Assembly (NCBI RefSeq): GCF_012912105.1
Contig: NZ_QMEA01000047.1
Coordinates: 1 to 64,000, forward strand
Length of the DNA stretch: 64,000 bases
Direction: 5' to 3'
DNA from: Brasilonema sp. UFV-L1
Lineage (GTDB): Bacteria; Cyanobacteriota; Cyanobacteriia; Cyanobacteriales; Nostocaceae
Under the pieces are notes generated by a model, which saw only the letters and a program-made list of their open reading frames with translations, was not told where the DNA came from and searched no databases. This document shows positions 62,111 to 64,000 of the stretch, in pieces. Within the stretch, counting starts at the first letter, position 1, and every line of letters starts with the position of its first letter. Both the position numbers and the translations under genes were made by a program.

Positions 62111-63424
62111 TTAGGCTCGCTTTTGCATACGCCACTGCTTCTGAGTGAGTATGTAAAGGGCAATGATGAGTAACACAAAAGGCGTTATTGTTGTTGGCTC
62201 CGGTACCTTCTTGACTTCCTGTCCAGGTACAGGCCCACCAGAAGGAGTAGACGGTACTTCTATGATTTGACTGTTGTCACCAGGAGAACCGCCGCCTGAA
62301 GGAGGAAGAGACTCACCACCAGAGGGAGGTGTAGCAACAACAGGTGATGTATTTGGGACAATAGTCGATGCTTGAGCAGATGAGCTATCTCCACCACCAC
62401 CACCAAAGGCAAGTAGAAGTAATAGTAAAGCCACCACGCCACCACCAGCAAGCCAGCCCGTCGGAAAAGAACTCCCATTCCCTTGTGGAACGACAGCAAC
62501 TTCAGCCAGGATGGGAGAAAGCTCGACGTTCATTGCATCTGGCTCTAACGCTGTAGCTTCCAACGAAATAACATCTCCAGCAATAGCTTCTGCAGTAAAC
62601 CAATTATCTGGATAAGCAGCAAAATCCGTTGGAGGAATACCAACATTTGGACGTCCGAACTTTGCTGTTTCTGGTGAATAAGGTATCGAGAGGTCTGTGA
62701 GAATCGTCTCTTTGAGAGACTCTTCATTTCCAGACTTCAACACACGCATCGAATCGGAAAATTTCTGGGAGTAAAACTTGGTTAACTCTGGCGCTAAACC
62801 TAAAGATTCAATCTGCTGCTGAGCATTGGGAATTTTTGCCACCTCCTCAAGTAACAGACGCCCATAAGCGTATTTCAAATCTAGTAGGCCATGACGTCCA
62901 TCAAGTGAGTTTCCACTACCTTCTGGTTTCCAGTAAAAGTTTTGGGTCACCTGTCCCAAGCCTTCTTGTGGAGTCTGACTGACTGTTTGCTCAAGAAGAT
63001 AGCGATACCCATCCACGATATCGGGGTTGCCGTTCTGCCAGAATGAGGCGTAGGGTATTTCAGCCAGATTAGGATCGTTCCCGTAAAAGGCAGCAAAATT
63101 CTGGTAGTTTTCTTCCCCCCCAGCTGCTTTCATCAGCAACTGCTGACGGCTCGGTCCACCATTTGACTCAAGTAATTTCTCAAAGACTGCGCCTGCTTTG
63201 TTACAAGCGGCACCAAATCCCACACTACATGCAGGAATAGCTCGCATTTGATTTAAAGGACGCCCCGATACTTGATACCGAAGATAGTTTTGCTCCAGTC
63301 CTGGTTGGATTCCATGCTTTCCAACGTTCAACTGAGCAGAAGCAGATTCAGATGTATTGAGTACAGTTGCAAAAGACGATAAGGATGATAAAGTAACCGC
63401 GATCGTCTTAACTTTTGACTTCAA
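62111..63424 (-). CDS. Exported PEP-CTERM-type protein
   Basis: A 437-residue protein with a signal peptide (MKSKVKTIAVTLSSLSS ... SASAQ) and a C-terminal PEP-CTERM sorting signal: VPEPTTITPFVLLIIALYIL and a basic end (RMQKRA). A second hydrophobic helix (GGGVVALLLLLLAF, about residues 335-350) precedes a Gly/Ser/Pro-rich linker. The mature part (about 40-300) is helical and has CNKAGAVFEKLLESNGG and FWQNGNPDIVDGYRYLLEQ; I recognise no enzyme family. TTG 63424 is taken as start because GGAGGT lies 7 bases upstream; ATG 63460 has no such site but would start 2 bases after the upstream stop. The protein is likely delivered to the outer surface or matrix by exosortase. Confidence 0.75.
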   Translation of the reverse strand: MKSKVKTIAVTLSSLSSFATVLNTSESASAQLNVGKHGIQPGLEQNYLRYQVSGRPLNQMRAIPACSVGFGAACNKAGAVFEKLLESNGGPSRQQLLMKAAGGEENYQNFAAFYGNDPNLAEIPYASFWQNGNPDIVDGYRYLLEQTVSQTPQEGLGQVTQNFYWKPEGSGNSLDGRHGLLDLKYAYGRLLLEEVAKIPNAQQQIESLGLAPELTKFYSQKFSDSMRVLKSGNEESLKETILTDLSIPYSPETAKFGRPNVGIPPTDFAAYPDNWFTAEAIAGDVISLEATALEPDAMNVELSPILAEVAVVPQGNGSSFPTGWLAGGGVVALLLLLLAFGGGGGDSSSAQASTIVPNTSPVVATPPSGGESLPPSGGGSPGDNSQIIEVPSTPSGGPVPGQEVKKVPEPTTITPFVLLIIALYILTQKQWRMQKRA

Positions 63425-63462
63425 GGGATTGACCTCCAACAAGTAATTTTGAATGCGCATTA

Positions 63463-63954
63463 TCAGACAGCAGAAGACGATAAATTCTGAGGTGAATTAA
63501 TGTTAATCGTGATTGCTGTCCCCTTTAGTTTTCCACCTGTGACAGGATGGTACACAACAACTCCACCGCTTGGTTGATCAAAAAGATAACCACGATTAGA
63601 GAGTTGTATCTTACCTTGCTTCACAAGCGAAAAGAACGCTTCCAGATATCTGCGTATACTTTCACGGTTCCCTTGATTTGTCTTGGTATGCTTCTCTATG
63701 AGCATCATGAACAAGTCTAAACTGCGGTTGGTTTGCCCTTCAACGAGAATACCGCCCTCCAGGAAAGAGCTAGCCACAAGCTTTCCATTTATTTGTTGGA
63801 CTTTAAAGAGGGTGTAATAACGTCCTTGCTTCCTAGAATCATTTCCATAACAAGTCCACGAACCATCTGGGTTCGGTGTAAAACCTTGCTGTCCTAAATA
63901 AGAAAGTGGAGAGCTACTTTGCTCACTAACCGGCGGAGGCAACAAATTTTCCAC
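63463..63954 (-). CDS. Protein of unknown function, coupled to the PEP-CTERM gene
   Basis: At least 163 residues, translated from a GTG at 63954; the frame remains open to the window edge, so the true start may be outside. It shows a proline/serine-rich N-terminus, then GFTPNPDGSWTCYGNDSRKQGRYYTLFKVQQING and a helical region, and finally YLFDQPSGGVVVYHPVTGGKLKGTAITI (split here only for description; about residues 120-150). No known family recognised. It ends with TGA at 63463, two bases before an in-frame ATG of the next gene (TGATAATG), so the two are very probably co-expressed and may function together at the cell surface. Confidence 0.55.
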   Translation of the reverse strand: MENLLPPPVSEQSSSPLSYLGQQGFTPNPDGSWTCYGNDSRKQGRYYTLFKVQQINGKLVASSFLEGGILVEGQTNRSLDLFMMLIEKHTKTNQGNRESIRRYLEAFFSLVKQGKIQLSNRGYLFDQPSGGVVVYHPVTGGKLKGTAITININSPQNLSSSAV

Positions 63955-64000
63955 TGTATCAGAAGAGCAAATTCTCTGTGCCGTTTCTTGTTGGGGAACT

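Overview
The window is a piece of a cyanobacterial chromosome, most likely from a filamentous, repeat-rich Nostocales-type organism. Supporting signs are two psaK genes (photosystem I), the ado-aar pair for fatty-aldehyde/alkane synthesis, frequent HIP1 octamers (GCGATCGC, for example near 622, 12798, 25372, 33896, 35758, 38702, 51047, 56384), heptanucleotide tandem repeats, several families of palindromic intergenic repeats, and cyanobacteria-typical families (Uma2 nucleases, DUF4347/DUF4114 proteins, PEP-CTERM). The genus cannot be fixed from sequence alone.

Layout. 1-9.1 kb: the N-terminal part of recJ, an AT-rich secreted glycosidase that looks foreign, a short-chain dehydrogenase, a KimA-type K+ transporter preceded by an internally deleted copy of itself, and sbcD. 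9.2-16 kb: an S10 peptidase, cysH, a 34-residue membrane peptide, mutY, an intact Uma2 gene and a CocE-type hydrolase. 16.4-20.8 kb: a 1455-residue repeat protein. 20.8-25 kb is a genome graveyard: a 5'-truncated group II intron, a truncated mltA, a leftover tail of an isochorismatase paralogue and several palindromes. 23.4-31.2 kb: a cupin / cysteine-hydrolase / amidohydrolase group, two broken Uma2 genes, GH57. 31.3-41.4 kb is mostly housekeeping: an L,D-transpeptidase-like protein, a peroxiredoxin-glutaredoxin fusion, a membrane metalloprotease with a CBS-like tail, tandem psaK, trpF, folE, a dehydrogenase, and ado-aar-accA in one direction.

42.1-49.8 kb holds the most unusual locus: three same-strand genes for STAND-type NTPases. 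Two are large tandem paralogues in which a cytoplasmic NTPase and TPR array are joined through one transmembrane helix to an extracytoplasmic LivJ-like ligand-binding domain. The third is a shorter soluble NTPase only 18 bases upstream. This reads as a ligand-gated transmembrane STAND receptor module and is my main candidate for an undescribed system. Two MITE-like elements lie just upstream of it.

50.5-64 kb: a ParB-like conserved protein, an IS200/IS605-like structured remnant, an XPB-type helicase with its Bax1/DUF790 nuclease partner, an antitoxin remnant, a sugar-dehydrogenase-like propeller, a small membrane protein, a lipoprotein Mn-superoxide dismutase, a histidine kinase, two stress/BON proteins, and a PEP-CTERM protein coupled to an upstream hypothetical gene that reaches the window edge. 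A recurring theme is intergenic-type repeat DNA that has become coding sequence in recJ, the XPB helicase and the histidine kinase.
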